NCBI GenBank assembly: GCA_033439265.1
Contig: JAVTVX010000019.1
Span: forward strand, 17,014,039 to 17,078,038
DNA from: Dillenia suffruticosa
Taxonomy: Eukaryota; Streptophyta; Magnoliopsida; Dilleniales; Dilleniaceae
Direction of reading: 5' to 3'
DNA: 64,000 nt
The position numbers and the translations under genes are program-made. The notes beneath the pieces were generated by a model, which saw only the letters and a program-made list of their open reading frames with translations, did no database searches and was not told the DNA's origin. This document shows positions 35,930 through 47,034 of the stretch, one piece after another. The first letter of the stretch is position 1; every line of letters starts with the position of its first letter.

Positions 35930-36800
35930 TGAATTCTTTTTCACAACCATTTTCTTCTATTTTTCTTACATCTTCAAATTATTGTCAACGGGCTGCTCAT
36001 ATTAAGAGATCTTTAAATTCAAGAGATCTCTTGGGTCACATTACAAAGGACCCTCTTGATGAGTTAGATCCAATATTTGAAAAATGAAAAATGTGCGATG
36101 ACCAAGTATTCATCCTACTCACAAGTTCTATGGATCAAATTCATAAAACTATAATCATTTGTTTTCCAAACTCTAAACCCCTTTGGGATCAAATGTATGT
36201 CTTTTTGGGCAAGAGTCAAATTTAGAAAAATTTTTGAGATAAAGAGACGAATTGCAAATATCAAGAAGGGTGAGAAGACTCTCTGTAAATTATTTGGTGA
36301 ATATGAAGACCTTTGAAACGAGTTTAAAATTTTGAGACAAATCACAACCGACTTTAAAATTTTATAAAAAAAGAGAGGATGAAGACAAGTCATTTGGGTT
36401 TCTCATTTCTCTTGGAGAGCAATTCGCATATATTTGTTAAGAAATCCTTCGAATGAAGGATTTTCCTTCCAACCAAGAAGTGAGATCCATAATCTAATGA
36501 GCAGAAATAAGTATGAAGCTTGAGGATGCTTCTCAATCCAAAGTAGAAGGACAAGTGGCCAACAAGGCACAGTACATGGCAAAAAGGATACATGCTTACT
36601 ACAAAAAGGTTAATCATTCGCAAGAAAAATGTTAGTTTCTTCATTCTCACCTAAGACCTAAGCACCTGAAAGGAAATGGTCAAATCTCCACAAATGTGGC
36701 CCAAAATACAGCACTTGAGTCGACAATTGAAAACATCGTATCAAAAAAACTGCTCAACCAAGTAACGATCAATCTGGCTATTTGCTTAAACTCAACTTTG
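35930..36800 (+). pseudogene. Copia gag, element E, broken
   Basis: Gag traces begin at ATG 35930. Frames shift and stop several times (TGA at 36085 and several stops after 36220). A degenerate CCHC-type knuckle (K-K-V-N-H-x4-C) lies near 36600-36635, with earlier cysteines lost. Confidence 0.6.
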
Positions 36801-36814
36801 AATTTTCAAGATTA

Positions 36815-39800
36815 GTTAGTAGATTCTGATTGCGATTGTCATATGATTAGAGATAAAAAAAATTTAAAAAACTAAAACCTCTCTCTAATTATAAAACAGT
36901 CAAGGTTCCTAATGGGAATAATCTGAATGTACAAGAATTCAGAAAAGTTATTTTTTTTTGGGAAAAAACTCAAATGTTTTATGTGTTCCTAAATTCTCCT
37001 CTAATCTTATGTCTATTTGTCAAATTATTAAATATCAAAATTATAAAATTGTATTTGATCATGACACTGTTATTTTTCAAAATCTCAAACAAATCAAGTG
37101 ATTGGTAGTGGATTCAGGAAAAATAACATATAATTTTTGAATCAAGATAATCATGCACACGTGGTATATCAAGGAAAAAGTTATATTTTGTGTCATATTA
37201 GATTAGATCATTCTAGTAAACAAGTTTTGAAATGTCTATTTTCAACCAAAAATTGTGAAAATAGATATTGTGAAATTTGTATTTTTGAAAAAGAAACTCG
37301 AATGCATTATCCAATTTTAGAAACAACTTATCAAAATACTTTTAATCTTGTAAATTTTGATATTTGAACATCCCTTGTAATATCTAGACAAGGTTTTAAA
37401 TATTTCATATCTTTTATTGATCACAACACTAGATACATATGGGTATATATGTTCACTTCAAAAGTACAAGCATTCGAAACATTTAAAAACTTATACAATT
37501 ACATCACTAAGCATCACAACACAAACATAAAAATATTTAAGACAAACAATTGGAAGAATACATGAATCATACATTCACAAATTTTCTAGAAAAAAAGAGA
37601 ATAATCCACCAAATCTCATATCCATATACTCTCAAACAAAATGAAATAGTTAAAAGAAAAAATCGACATTTACTTGAGATAACAAAAACAATCATATTCT
37701 ATACTAACATGCCTAAAATTGTTTGAAGTGATACAGTTAGTACTGTCGCTCACCTAATTAACCGCTAACCCACTATGATACTCCAAGAAAAATCTCCCTT
37801 GAAAGTTCTCACTACAACCAAACCAATTATTACTTACTTAAAAGTGTTTGGATGCATATATTATATACATATATCAGAACAATTTAAAAATAAATTAGAT
37901 CAAAAAGGAAGACGGTGTATTTTTATAGGATATGAGTCATTTCAAAATGGTTATATATATTATGATCCTACAACTAACAAAAATTATAAATATCAAAATA
38001 TGTGATATTTGTAAAAAATGAGTTTTACTTTGCAAATATAAGTAAAAAGAAGACACAGAAAGACAAGATTTGCAAATTTTCTTATTAACTCAAAAAAAAA
38101 TTAGTAATCCTTCTCGTCAATCTAATGAAGAGGAAAATCTAAAACAAAAGGAGAGAGAATTATCAGAAAATTCTGAACAAAAGGAAAATGGAAGCTCCTC
38201 CAAAACTAAAAGAAGTTGGAAGCAAAGGGGAGACCAAACTAAAGAAAACTTACTTCCTTCAGAAGTAAGGCTGAGATTTCCTCTATCAAGATGGGAACAT
38301 TACATTTCTAAGGTCATATTTTATCCAATTGCTGACTATTATATTACCACTAATATTTCCTCATGTCACTAAGTGTTCTTGAGTGGCATTGATCAAGTAC
38401 AGGAGTCTAAAAACTTCAATGAGGCCAATGATCACCTTGAATGGAGGAAAGTAATGAAAAAAGAGTTAGATACTCTCACAAAGAACAAGAATTGGCAAAA
38501 CACTACTCTCCCAAAAGGAAAGAAAACAGTCAAATGCAAATGAGTTTACAAGATCAAGTATAAAAACAACAATTTAATTGATCGCTACAAGACTAGACTT
38601 GTAGGCAAAAGGTTTACCCAGACCTACGGAGTGGATAATACAGAGACCTTTGCACCTGTAACAAAGATAAACACTGTAAGGGTTCTCTTATCTCTTACCA
38701 CCAACAGGAGTTGGCCAATGTATCAGATGGACGTAAAGAATGTTTTCTTGCAAGGGGAGCTAGAAGAGGAGGTTTTCATGCATCTACCTCAAGGACTCAA
38801 CTATGTCACAAAAGACAAGTGTGCAAATCGAAGAAATCTATCTACGGTTTCAAATAATCTCCTCGGGACTGATATGCAAAACTAAACTCTACACTTCTTA
38901 GTAACAACTTTAAAAAATACAATAGTGATTCATCCTTATTTACTAAACTTGATAATGAAAGAATCACTATTGTATTCATATATGTTGATGATATCATTTT
39001 CACTGGAAGTGATATGAGTCATATTGATCAAAATAGAAATTTTCTGAAATTTAGTTTTAAAATTAAAGATTTAGTGCTACTAAAGTATTTTCTAAGAATA
39101 GAACTTGTTTACTCTCACAAGGGGTTTGTCCTATCTTAAAGAAAGTATACTCTTGATCTTTTACAGGAAACAGGTAAATTGGTAGCAAAACTAGCCATTA
39201 GCTCTATCTCAACCTCTGATGTAGGAAATGATTCTGATTAACTTTTCATAGATACACAGAGGTACCAAAAGTTAGTTGGGAAGCTTATTTACCTAACTAT
39301 CACTAAACCCAACATTGCATATATTGTGAGTCAAATCAGTCGGCACATGCATGCTCCTAAGGTGTGCCATTAGCAGACAATTGAAAGAATTCTTAGGTAT
39401 CTTAAAGGGTCTTCCAAGAGAGGAATCTGCATGAAAAATAATCAAAATTCAAAAATTATGAGCTATTATGATGCAGATTGGATTGGAGATTCAATGGATA
39501 GAAAATCCACCATAATTATTACATATTTGTTAGTAAAAATCTCATATCTTGGAAGAGTAAGAAACAATCTGTAGTTTCTAGATCAAGTGCAGAAACTGAG
39601 TACAGAGACATGGTAGCAACAACCAGTGAAATCATTTGGTTAAAAGATCTAGTTGAAGAATTGAGATTTCCAGTCATTTCCCCTATCAAACTCTTATGTG
39701 ACAATCAGTCTGTCATTCGTATTAATCCTTTTTTCGTAAGAGAACAAAATATATTGAACTTGATTATCATTTCGTGCGCAAAAAGGTTGAAAATAAAACC

Positions 39801-39935
39801 ATAGTCACCCTCACATGAAGAGTAACGAGCAACTCGCTAATATTTTTATCAAAAGAATTTCGGCAAATCACATGCAAAATATTCTCGACAAATTAAACTC
39901 CATAGATATCTACTCGCCAAACTTAAGTGGAGTGT
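36815..39935 (+). pseudogene. Copia pol, element E, broken
   Basis: Protease remnant with D-S-D-C in place of the D-S-G core (about 36820-36845), a P-K-F-S-S-N-L segment (about 36985-37005), GAG-pre-integrase with H and C-x2-C residues (37180-37310), integrase core traces (37360-37760), the post-core K-V-F-G-C segment (37840-38000), RT (38430-39170) with the catalytic YVDD still present at about 38980-38991, and RNase H (39460-39800; D-A-D-W kept). At least ten stops or frameshifts. The C-terminal L-x-x-I-F-I-K tail runs to about 39930, right up to the 3' LTR. Confidence 0.8.
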
Positions 39936-40541
39936 TAAAATAGATCCAAATAAAACTCATTGATTAATTTAGTCAACCATTATAATTGATTTAATCAATC
40001 ATTAGATTGACCAAATTAACTATCAACCATTCAATCATAATAATTGATTTAATCAATTATTATGATTGGCAATCAATTATTATGGTTGACTTAATCATTA
40101 TAATTGATTTGATCAATTATATATATTTAGTTGATTTAATCAATTATTAAAATTTATTTAATCAATCATTATATATTTGGTTAATTTAGTTAATGATTGA
40201 TTTATTAAATCATTATAAATTTAGAAAATTAACTTGATTTTGATTATTTTTTTCTCCAATGGTTAGTTTTTTGTATAAATAGGACTCATCTACACTCTTT
40301 GTAATCAATCAAGTAGAGACAATTTTCTCTCTTACAATTACCTTCATATCTTCTCTCTTATAATACTCGTTAGCAATCAATACAAAGAAAATTCATTTCT
40401 TCATTTTCTTTTTCTTCTTTGTGTTCTTGATATTATACTCTCAATTTTATTTTGATATAAGTCTCTTACATAGGAGTGATTCTAAATTGTATATCTAGAA
40501 ACACATGAGAAGTCTAATACCGAAATTAAAATTTTTTAACA
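39933..40541 (+). repeat. 3' LTR of Copia element E (609 bp)
   Basis: Starts TGTTAAAATAG directly after a short purine run (AAGTGGAG, 39925-39932) and ends TTTAACA at 40541. Confidence 0.9.
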
Positions 40542-40949
40542 AACCAGGTTAGAGAATATCAATATTTTTGGAGACGAATACCATATGAAAAGAATAAGAA
40601 TGTTAATCTTATGAATACTCAAGAATATACTAAAAAGATAAAAATCTTATAAAATACTCATAATGATATTACATAATAGTTTCACACTCTTGTAGAGTGA
40701 ATCTCAACTCTTTTCAATAAATATATAAAATGACTGCCTATTTATAGTATCACTTAGATATATTAAGAGATACCTAAAAATCACACCATATCTCTTTAAA
40801 AATCTAAATTTGTTTGACATAATAAATTCATGACTCTTGATACTCACCATAATTTTAAACTCTTAAAATTCATCGTAATAACGCTAAATTCTTAGCTAAA
40901 CTTTAAACTATTTGTTTTCTCCAACAATAAATTCTAAATTATTCTAATA

Positions 40950-40961
40950 TTTTACCCTCTC
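40950..40961 (-). other. Polypurine tract of element C
   Basis: Minus strand reads GAGAGGGTAAAA immediately before the 3' LTR (right edge at 40949), as expected for plus-strand priming. Confidence 0.75.
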
Positions 40962-40971
40962 AATTTAGAAT

Positions 40972-41229
40972 TTATTTTTTATTGTAGATCTTCAATACAT
41001 TTTCATTGCTGCTAAATTCTTCATATTCATTTATGATTTCATCAAAATTTTTCCTCAAATTTTCATAGGATTCTTTCAGTCCTTCCAGATCGTTTTTGAC
41101 TTCATATAACTCTCTTTCATTCATATCTCTAATGACAATATTGTAAACACATTTCAAGTGTCTTATTGCCCATAGAGCTACTTCATTTTTAGTATCTTTC
41201 TGTGTGTATGTCTTGAATTCATATTCCAT
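40972..41229 (-). CDS. Coiled-coil ORF of element C (85 residues)
   Basis: Intact small frame, start ATG 41229, stop at 40972. Acidic and lysine-rich, with long helical stretches (E-V-K-N-D-L-E-G-L-K region) but no zinc knuckle, protease or RT. The related element D carries a homologous frame at 31032-31269, so the sequence is a conserved part of this element family and not a chance frame. A remnant of a Gag N-terminal region is the most economical reading. No other coding region lies between the two LTRs. Confidence 0.5.
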   Translation of the reverse strand: MEYEFKTYTQKDTKNEVALWAIRHLKCVYNIVIRDMNERELYEVKNDLEGLKESYENLRKNFDEIINEYEEFSSNENVLKIYNKK

Positions 41230-41622
41230 ATTTATCTTTAAATATCACATTCGCAAGAAAATCTGGAAAATGATGTGAACCAAATTTTGTACATACCTAT
41301 TTTGCTACAAGCAAATTTAATTTTTTAGTAACTCATTGAGTATTAAATTGCACATTCACAAAGATAGTAGACTCTTCAGTCTCCAATTTTTAAAAGTTTC
41401 TTTTATATATTCTTCTCACGACTCACACATTTTCAACAGATTCTTTTTTTTTCAAATCTAGAGATTTCTCAACAGATTCTCTATCTTTCTTTAAAAATCC
41501 GAAGATATCAATAATTTTTTTCTTTTTTTTTTGTTTTGATCTTAGGAGACACCAACCTAAACACAATTTCAACCAAACTCTGAACTTAGCTCTTGCAACA
41601 ACCAAGCTTTGAACCTAGCATA

Positions 41623-41633
41623 CTCTGATACCA
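41623..41633 (-). other. Primer-binding site of element C
   Basis: Minus strand reads TGGTATCAGAG, initiator-Met tRNA type, three bases from the LTR. Confidence 0.8.
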
Positions 41634-41636
41634 CTT

Positions 41637-42170
41637 TATTGGATTGAGCTTCACCCTTGCTTTAAAACCACTTTGTTTTGAGAACAGATGATTAATTTAA
41701 GAAAGAGAATGTTTATACTTTATTATGCATCTCTTACTATATTGGTATTTTGTTGGACTTGAACTAAATTAGAGAATATCAATGTTTTTGGAGATGAAGA
41801 TCATATGGTAAGAATAAGGATGTTAATCATATGAATACTCAAGAATATACTAGAAAGAGAGAAATTTTATAAGATACTTATGATATCATTATATAATAGT
41901 TTCTCACTCTTGTAGAGTAAATCTCAATTCTTTTCAATGAATACAGAGAATGACTACTTATTTATAGTACCATTCAAATATCATAAAAGACACAAAAATC
42001 ATATTATGTCTCTTAGAAAACCTAAATTTGTTTGACATAATAGATTCATAACTCTTGACACTCATTATAAATTTAGACTTTTGAAATTCACCATAATAAC
42101 TCTAAACTTTTGACATGATTTTAAATTTTTTATTTTCTCCATACAATAAATTTTAAATTATTCTAACAAG
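41637..42170 (-). repeat. 5' LTR of element C (534 bp)
   Basis: Ends TATTGG at 41637 (canonical TG mutated; the left LTR copy keeps TG) and CTAACA at 42170, next to the AGAAT duplication. Confidence 0.85.
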
Positions 42171-42175
42171 AATCT

Positions 42176-44779
42176 GACTTAGATTTTAAGGTTGCAGGCC
42201 TGCAGAAATAAGCTGCCCACTCTTGCTTTCATTTTGTTTGTTTCTGTTGTTTTTTTTTTTACTTGACCAATTAGTATGATGGGCCATTTTCTGACTAACC
42301 CGGCTTGAGTTACGGTCGAACTCTCTATAGGGAGAGCTCTCTCAATATAATTTTTTTCATACTCAATATTTGAATTCAAATTTTGATCAAGAGATTTAAT
42401 ATTTTTTTCACTTAACCAACTATCCGTTACTTTTGTTTACCCTGTTTTATGCAACTGAATTTGTTCACAAAATAGAGCAAAGTTAAATCTAGCTGTCCAT
42501 TTCTCTCTCATATTTTGTCCCTCCTAGCCTTTAAATTGTGGGCCAAGGTCCCCCTTATTTCAAATTCTGCAAGTCTATTACATTAGGGCTTCATCATCTC
42601 ATTACCTTTCAAATTCCGCAAGAGATATTTGAGACTTTCTTTATTTCAAGTTTCATTTTCCTTCTTAAAAACATGTCTTTGTAAATTAATTAATATTCCT
42701 AAAATTTTAGTTTAATAAACTCAAACTGTTTTTTTTATGCATCACCTAATTTACCACAAGTATATAAATTATATTGTTGCTTATTTTCTACTTTTCTTAT
42801 TTTATGGAAAATATTAAAAACATTTATTATTATAAAAGAAATTGTGATTTTTTCTTTTTTCTTTTTTGGCAATCACAGGACGCAAAGCAATTTGGAGAGA
42901 GAGAGAGAGAGAGACCCAAACGTTCACTCATTCTTCTGACATTATTGTGGGAAAGAAAAGTTTTAATGAATATGAAACAAGCAGGAAGCTAGAGGAAAGC
43001 GTATTGCCTCCCCAAGGATCTACTAAACACTCTTGTAGCTTAGTCACATCACATACTCATGTAGTTTAAATAACAAGAACTCCTCCACCAAAATTAAATG
43101 CAAACACAGAAAATTTCATTTTGAAGTAAGTAAAATTAAAGTCGTAATTCACAAATACTGTAAGATTGCGAATTTGAAAGGTTTAATGCTACAAAATTTA
43201 GTGATCTTTTCCTTTAATTGTCAGAGTTAAGGTAATGAAGAAAAAATCAGTCTCATAAACCCCATAAATAAAATAAGGCATTGAAAAAGATCAAATGCGT
43301 TATCATATAACTTTCTTGCCTTTGCTCAAACAACCACTTGACTAATGGTCTAGCAATTCCATTTCCAAAACTCAAGTATTGGAGATAATCTAAATCACTT
43401 TGAAACATGGTACATGCCTCAAGATTTTGAAACTTGAGAGAGAGAGAGAGAGAGACTATTGTCTTTAGCTAGAATCAGATATAAAAGTCTGAAGTTGAGT
43501 GTATGTTCTCCTTTCAATTTTGCATAAATTTGTTCTCTCTAGCCAATTCTAAACTAGACCTTGTGGTCATTGGCCACACTTTTATCCGCTAATATATTTT
43601 GTCATCGTCTTCCTGAAAGTATCCATTCAGTGGCGAAGGTTTGGGCATAGGTAGCATAGTACAATTGCAGGTTTTGTGGTTTTTGTCCAGAAAATTTTTC
43701 TTTTTCCTTTTTATAAAGTCGTAGAACGTGAATATTGAAATGAGCGGAGAAGATAAGAATTCTGGTTCAACATTGTCAGCGTTTGTTTAGTTCAGTCATT
43801 GTGATGGCTTGTGCTTGAGTATGAATCTATCCTCAAGTTTCCACAAAATCTCAACATTTGGAGACTGGACCACTGGGGATCTATAATCTTGATATTGCTT
43901 CTGATTTACCTGCTCCCCCACTCCACTCAGCACCAGCTAGCTTCACTCCCCCACTCCCACACACACACAGATTAGCACCAAAATTGTGCCCCTAATGGGT
44001 CAAAATATTCAACATCTGTATTGTCATCCATCATGCTAACGTTTTAAAATTCAAGTCTCACCATCAAAGCAACATCGGGATCCAAGTGTGAAGTGTAGCC
44101 TAGGTGGGATTTTCCAAGGTGCCCATATAAAGAAGCAACCTCAATTGCCATTTCTTCCAAAAGGAGAATATGGAGTACCAACGAATCCAAGAAATCATCA
44201 TCACTACAGGTCTCAGCAATGAAGGACTGAATAATGATGTCACTTTACCTTCAGAGGCACAATGTACACCTACAATATCTTAGTTTCAAATTATTTGTCA
44301 CTTTGAGATGATAATTTGTTTCAATTTTACCCTTATTTACACTAAAGTCAAAAACTCCATTTATTAATTGGAATTTATAAATTTGATTTTTCTCTCTCAT
44401 CTTTATCTTAATAACAGAGTAATAGATAGGAAATTATGGAGGGATAGAATATTAAAGGAGTGAGACAGAGTAACTTATTAAGATTAAACTACATTTTTGT
44501 ATGAATTGAGAATATTTAATTACTTTCATAATTTCTATAGAAAAATTTTAATTGACAGATAAAAAAAGTTTGGGAGGGAGTGCACTAAAACACAATTTAT
44601 TAATGAGACTTAAATCACTCAAGGACCCAAATTCGAATTTCAGTTATCTCCCCGCAGAGTAAAAAGAGCAAATCCACCAGGGAAATGCTCAAACGAGAGA
44701 GAAACTGAGAGTGCTTTCCTTGGACCCACTAAACTACCACCATATCGAGCGAAAGTTGATTATCGGCCACATCATGAAG
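42176..44779. other. Intergenic DNA downstream of CNX3
   Basis: No gene recognised. Short GA runs lie at 42896-42914 and 43437-43454. A pyrimidine/CACA stretch near 43910-43975 is low complexity. The final few hundred bases should include the CNX3 3' UTR. Confidence 0.5.
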
Positions 44780-45977
44780 TCACTTCTCCCTCGACCAGTC
44801 GCCACTTTTTCCACCCGTTTTGCGCATAAGTTTTATATCTGTAATTTGAATATCCTTGGAGACAGCTTTGCACATGTCATACACGGTTAGGCCAGCAACA
44901 GTCACGGCAGTCAAAGCTTCCATCTCAACCCCAGTTTTCCCGGTCGAAGCAGCTTCCCCTTCTACTTCAACACTGAAATCCTTTGTATTCAATGTCAGGT
45001 CAACACGAACATGACTCAGACCAATGTTATGACACAATGGGATGAGGTTACTGGTTTGCTTCGCTCCTCCAATTCCGGCCAGTTTTGCTACAGTTAGGAC
45101 ATCTCCTTTGGCCATTTGGTTAGATGCAACCAAATCAAACACCTTCTTCCCAAGAATTATTTTGCAAGTAGCTATTGCAGATCGCTTGCTAGCTTCTTTG
45201 AAAGAAACATCAACCATTTGAGCTTCACCTTTGCTGCCAATGTGGGTCAGGCCTAACTCACTTGCTCCCAGTTTGGGAGGTAAAACCTGAGGTTCTTCAT
45301 TCAGAAACGGAGTGCTTGGTGAACTTAAATTACCAGTTGAGGGAGGCTCACCGAAAACGCATTCCATTTCCTGAATAATCATGACCATGTATGCACATAC
45401 ATCACATAACCACCGACTATGCAAATTTAGGAAAAACAAACACTTGATCACAGGAAATTTCGAAGTGGTACTTCTCTAAAATTAAAATTTCCTGTCAATG
45501 AAATCCGTTATTGCTGCACAAAGATACAGAAATAAACAAAACAGGTGCAACAGCATTTGCATGGGCTTTCATTCTGTAGGGGATTAATGAATTTCCTATT
45601 TTCCCATGTCATATTCAGGGTGAGCCAGGTGGAACTAGGGAGGGCATAGACAAAGGTTGTTGAAATCAAGATTCTAGTTTAAGGTTGAGATCAAAAGATT
45701 GAATTCGATTCTACAACAGATTCCAATTTGTGCTGTTATAGGTTCATAAAACCATACAAGTTGAATGGAATTTCAACAATTATGCCATGGACATTATCTA
45801 GAAAAGGCTAATCTTAGGAGACCCAGATGTGCAATAATGCAAGAAACAAAATGTAATAGGGTAGTATACCTTATTGAGCTCTGCAATTGCCTCTGCAACA
45901 TCATCTCTGGTATTGCTACTGCTACTTAAAAATCTTGCTGAACGTGAAAATGAGAGACCAATTCGTCTGAGCAGCAT
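44780..45977 (-). CDS. CNX3: Cyclic pyranopterin monophosphate synthase, mitochondrial (MoaC family)
   Basis: Second enzyme step of molybdenum-cofactor synthesis: with the radical-SAM enzyme CNX2 it converts GTP to cyclic pyranopterin monophosphate in the mitochondrial matrix. Two exons, 45977-45870 and 45370-44780, with a GT-AG intron in phase 0, giving 232 residues. The first 22 residues are Arg- and Ser-rich with no acids, as in a mitochondrial presequence. The MoaC domain has M-V-D-V-S-F near residue 100, the G-D-V-L-x-V-A-K and L-I-P-L-C-H segments, a T-G-V-E-M-E-A-L block and a C-terminal R-K-T-G-G-K-S-G-D-W. ATG 45977 is chosen because the frame above it has only a TTG. No break or missing conserved block is seen. 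It lies head to head with GIF. Confidence 0.93.
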
Positions 45978-46881
45978 GTTGAGGGTTTCGGTCGACGAAT
46001 ATGTCAATTGCTACCGAAACAACGGCAAGAATGTACCATGAAAAGAAGTGGGCAAAGATTTTCGTTCAGGAATTTCAGCAAACAGGTTGAGTTCAATGCA
46101 TTTGGCACTCTAATCACAAGGTGACGTTGGTACACGATGCAGAAGACTAACCTTTAGTGACTTCAATGGCATTAAAAATCTACTCATCCAAAAATCTCCA
46201 ACTGGGGACACAGGCAATCAAATCCCAAACCGTGCTTACACGCGTTTGTCTTAGTCCACACGCGCCAACTCTTAAACCCCACGACTCAGATATAAAAGGA
46301 ACATCCACGTTTCACCCCCAAAAATTACTTATTTATTTATTTATTTATTTATTTATATATTTAAATTCAACTAATGAGTAACATATATTCCTGTGTCAAG
46401 ATAATATTCAAAGTTTAATTATTAATAACTATATTAAAATTTCATTTAAATAAGTTATGTGTGTGTTTATATATATTTATAGATAATACATAAAAATGAT
46501 TTAAATTTTAATTTCTTATCATTTTAATTCTTTTTCTTGTTTTTGAAACTATAAAAAATTAATATATTTATGAGAAAAAAGATTAAGTTCAACTGAAAAG
46601 GACAAATAAGAAAACCTCCCTCCCCTCTCTCTATCTCTCTCTCCCCCTCCCCCCTTTACCTAATTTTTGTTTTTTGTTTTTATAGAGTCTAGCAAAAATA
46701 AACAATTGTAAGAAGTATAGTCCGCCTCAAAGGCTTTTACTCTCTCCTAAAGTCGCTCGCATTGATAACGGGTAATCTCTCTCTCTCTCTCTCTGGGTTT
46801 AGGGTTTTCAGGATAGCGAGTTGTTCTGGAAATTTGGGAGGGAGGTTTTAGGGTTCAATACGATTAAAGGCCGATAAAAAG
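45978..46881. promoter_or_regulatory. Divergent CNX3/GIF intergenic and 5' UTR region
   Basis: 904 bp separate the two start codons, so both core promoters and 5' UTRs must lie here or upstream of unseen leader introns. It contains an (ATTT)n run (46328-46356), CT-rich stretches (46617-46655 and 46779-46795) and, 70-85 bp before the GIF ATG, GGTTTAGGGTTTTC and TTTTAGGGTTC, which match the telo-box motif found in promoters of growth-related plant genes. Confidence 0.6.
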
Positions 46882-46971
46882 ATGCAGCAGCCACCGCAAA
46901 TGATTCCGATGATGCCTTCGTTTCCTCCTAACAACATCACCACTGAACAGATTCAAAAGGTACACACACAC

Positions 46972-47034
<63 letters not shown>

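Larger units (their letters stand above)
35272..40541 (+). mobile_element. Copia LTR retrotransposon E, nested in element C
   Basis: 5' LTR 35272-35869, PBS 35870-35881, gag-pol 35880-39930, 3' LTR 39933-40541. The 5-bp target copies are AATTA (35267-35271) and AACCA (40542-40546); the undisturbed second LTR of element C reads AACTA at this place, so each copy has changed by one transition. Domain order protease-integrase-RT-RNase H is Copia. Many stops and frameshifts make it inactive. Confidence 0.9.
35144..42170 (-). mobile_element. Short non-autonomous Copia-type LTR element (element C), interrupted by Copia element E
   Basis: AGAAT occurs at 35139-35143 and 42171-42175. The right (5') LTR is 41637-42170 (534 bp). 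The left (3') LTR is split by a later insertion: 35144-35271 plus 40547-40949, 531 bp in total, which matches the right LTR length. PBS (41623-41633) and polypurine tract (40950-40961) set minus orientation. The internal region of 687 bp encodes only one 85-residue ORF, so it is a TRIM/LARD-like derivative that needed proteins from another Copia element. Confidence 0.88.
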
